A stretch of DNA of 15,848 nt. Source: Chloroflexota bacterium (GTDB lineage Bacteria; Chloroflexota; UBA6077; JADZDV01). The notes beneath the pieces were generated by a model. It made no database searches and was not told where the DNA came from. It saw only the letters and a program-made list of their open reading frames with translations. The stretch is taken from assembly GCA_020850915.1 (NCBI GenBank), contig JADZDV010000232.1, positions 1 through 15,848 of the forward strand. Reading direction: 5' to 3'. How positions within the stretch are numbered: position 1 is the first letter of the stretch; the number at the start of each line of letters is the position of its first letter. The position numbers and the translations under genes were made by a program. Below are positions 15,329 through 15,848 of the stretch, piece by piece.

Positions 15329-15848
15329 CTATCGGCGTCCGCACGCATGAGTGGATAATCCCACCGTAGCAGCGCCAGAATCGTTGCTTCCGAGGTCATT
15401 GCTGGCGGTTACCATCCAGTGCAGGGATGCTGGGCTCGGCGAAAGTGTCGCCCTGTACGACGTCTTGTTCCCGACTGCCACGTCGAGCGCCGGCGTGACG
15501 GTCGGGTCCGGGTCCTGTGACACGCGAAGCCGGTATGCGGTCGCGTTGGTCGAAGGCTTCCATCTGAAGACTACCTTGCAGCTCTTCAACACGGCCGCAT
15601 TGGGCGGTCCGACAAGCTCCGGTGACGACGGTCGGCGATGCCCCAGCGAATAGGTTGTTTGCGCCACGGTCGCATTTGACCAACGGTCCTCGTTCCGTCG
15701 AGCTTCTACACGCACCAGATGTGTGCCGTCGTCAAAGTCCAGCGTGTGCCAGCGCGGAGCATCGATATCGTTGAAACACGGGACGCCCAGCTCCTTGATG
15801 ATTCGCCACTTGCCGCGCGTAGACCCATCGGTCGCCATGTTGACACTC
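15329..15848 (-). CDS. 3' end of a surface-type protein with FnIII/Ig-like domains (partial)
   Basis: The frame is open to the right window edge, so the true start probably lies outside; the Met at 15838 has no Shine-Dalgarno and the sequence after it reads like the middle of a domain. About 172 residues are visible. A first beta-sandwich piece ends with DGTHLVRVEAR...WSNATVAQTTYSL. A second unit of about 90 residues (SSPELVGPP to ATVGLS) has the FnIII pattern, with core Trp in VVFRWKPS, Tyr in AYRLRVS and HWMVTASND. Such domains occur in tandem in extracellular adhesins and in multidomain secreted enzymes; no catalytic part is visible. Base composition is lower (three 60-base stretches counted by hand give 55-60% GC, against 72-83% in two stretches of the adjacent M24 gene), which suggests separate ancestry. 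Confidence 0.65.
   Translation of the reverse strand, partial: SVNMATDGSTRGKWRIIKELGVPCFNDIDAPRWHTLDFDDGTHLVRVEARRNEDRWSNATVAQTTYSLGHRRPSSPELVGPPNAAVLKSCKVVFRWKPSTNATAYRLRVSQDPDPTVTPALDVAVGNKTSYRATLSPSPASLHWMVTASNDLGSNDSGAATVGLSTHACGRR

Noticed and set aside
1..15848. tRNA, rRNA, transposase, integrase, prophage or replication-origin signals
   Set aside because: Looked for and not seen by eye: no cloverleaf-like stretch with a TTCGA-type T-arm was noted in the gaps, and no mobile-element protein motif occurs in the frames.

Overview
This is high-GC, densely coded bacterial chromosome with eleven protein genes and no RNA gene, transposase, integrase or cas gene that I can see. The style suggests Chloroflexota (Thermomicrobia/Sphaerobacter-like relatives): about 70% GC, a class III cyclase fused to a STAND ATPase and TPRs, secreted PPC-domain proteins, GT-C-like membrane proteins and strong GGAGG ribosome-binding sites. 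That placement is inference; there is no taxonomic marker in the window.

Layout. (1) 139-3316, plus strand: a 927-residue adenylate cyclase/NB-ARC-type ATPase/TPR signalling protein, followed after 55 bp by a small single-domain cupin. (2) 3389-10158, minus strand, five genes read leftwards: a GT-C-like polytopic membrane protein, an alpha/beta hydrolase, an HtpX-type membrane metalloprotease, a secreted protein with three PPC-like repeats and a LamG/DUF1080-like C-terminus, and a double carboxymuconolactone-decarboxylase-domain protein. The gaps between them hold a strong hairpin terminator after htpX, a promoter-like region with four 11-bp direct repeats before htpX, and a 37-bp direct repeat pair before the hydrolase. 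(3) 10300-15311, plus strand: a secreted six-hairpin-glycosidase-like protein divergent from the membrane protein, a second GT-C/GT39-like membrane protein with a TTG start, and an M24 (aminopeptidase P/creatinase fold) protein that has lost three of five metal ligands. (4) 15329 to the right edge, minus strand: the 3' end of a surface-type protein with FnIII/Ig-like domains, clearly lower in GC than its neighbours.

How the genes may work together. The two GT-C-like proteins flank the secreted toroid protein, and with the PPC protein this suggests a cell-envelope or exopolysaccharide theme. HtpX fits membrane-protein quality control, and its upstream repeat array looks like a binding site for an OmpR/PhoB-family response regulator. 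The cyclase-STAND protein would link sensing of an unknown ligand to cAMP. None of these links is proven by the sequence.

I do not see an unmistakable new system. The best leads are the phased repeat promoter of htpX, the metal-ligand-poor M24 protein, the 37-bp intergenic repeat pair, and the membrane protein/toroid/membrane protein cluster.
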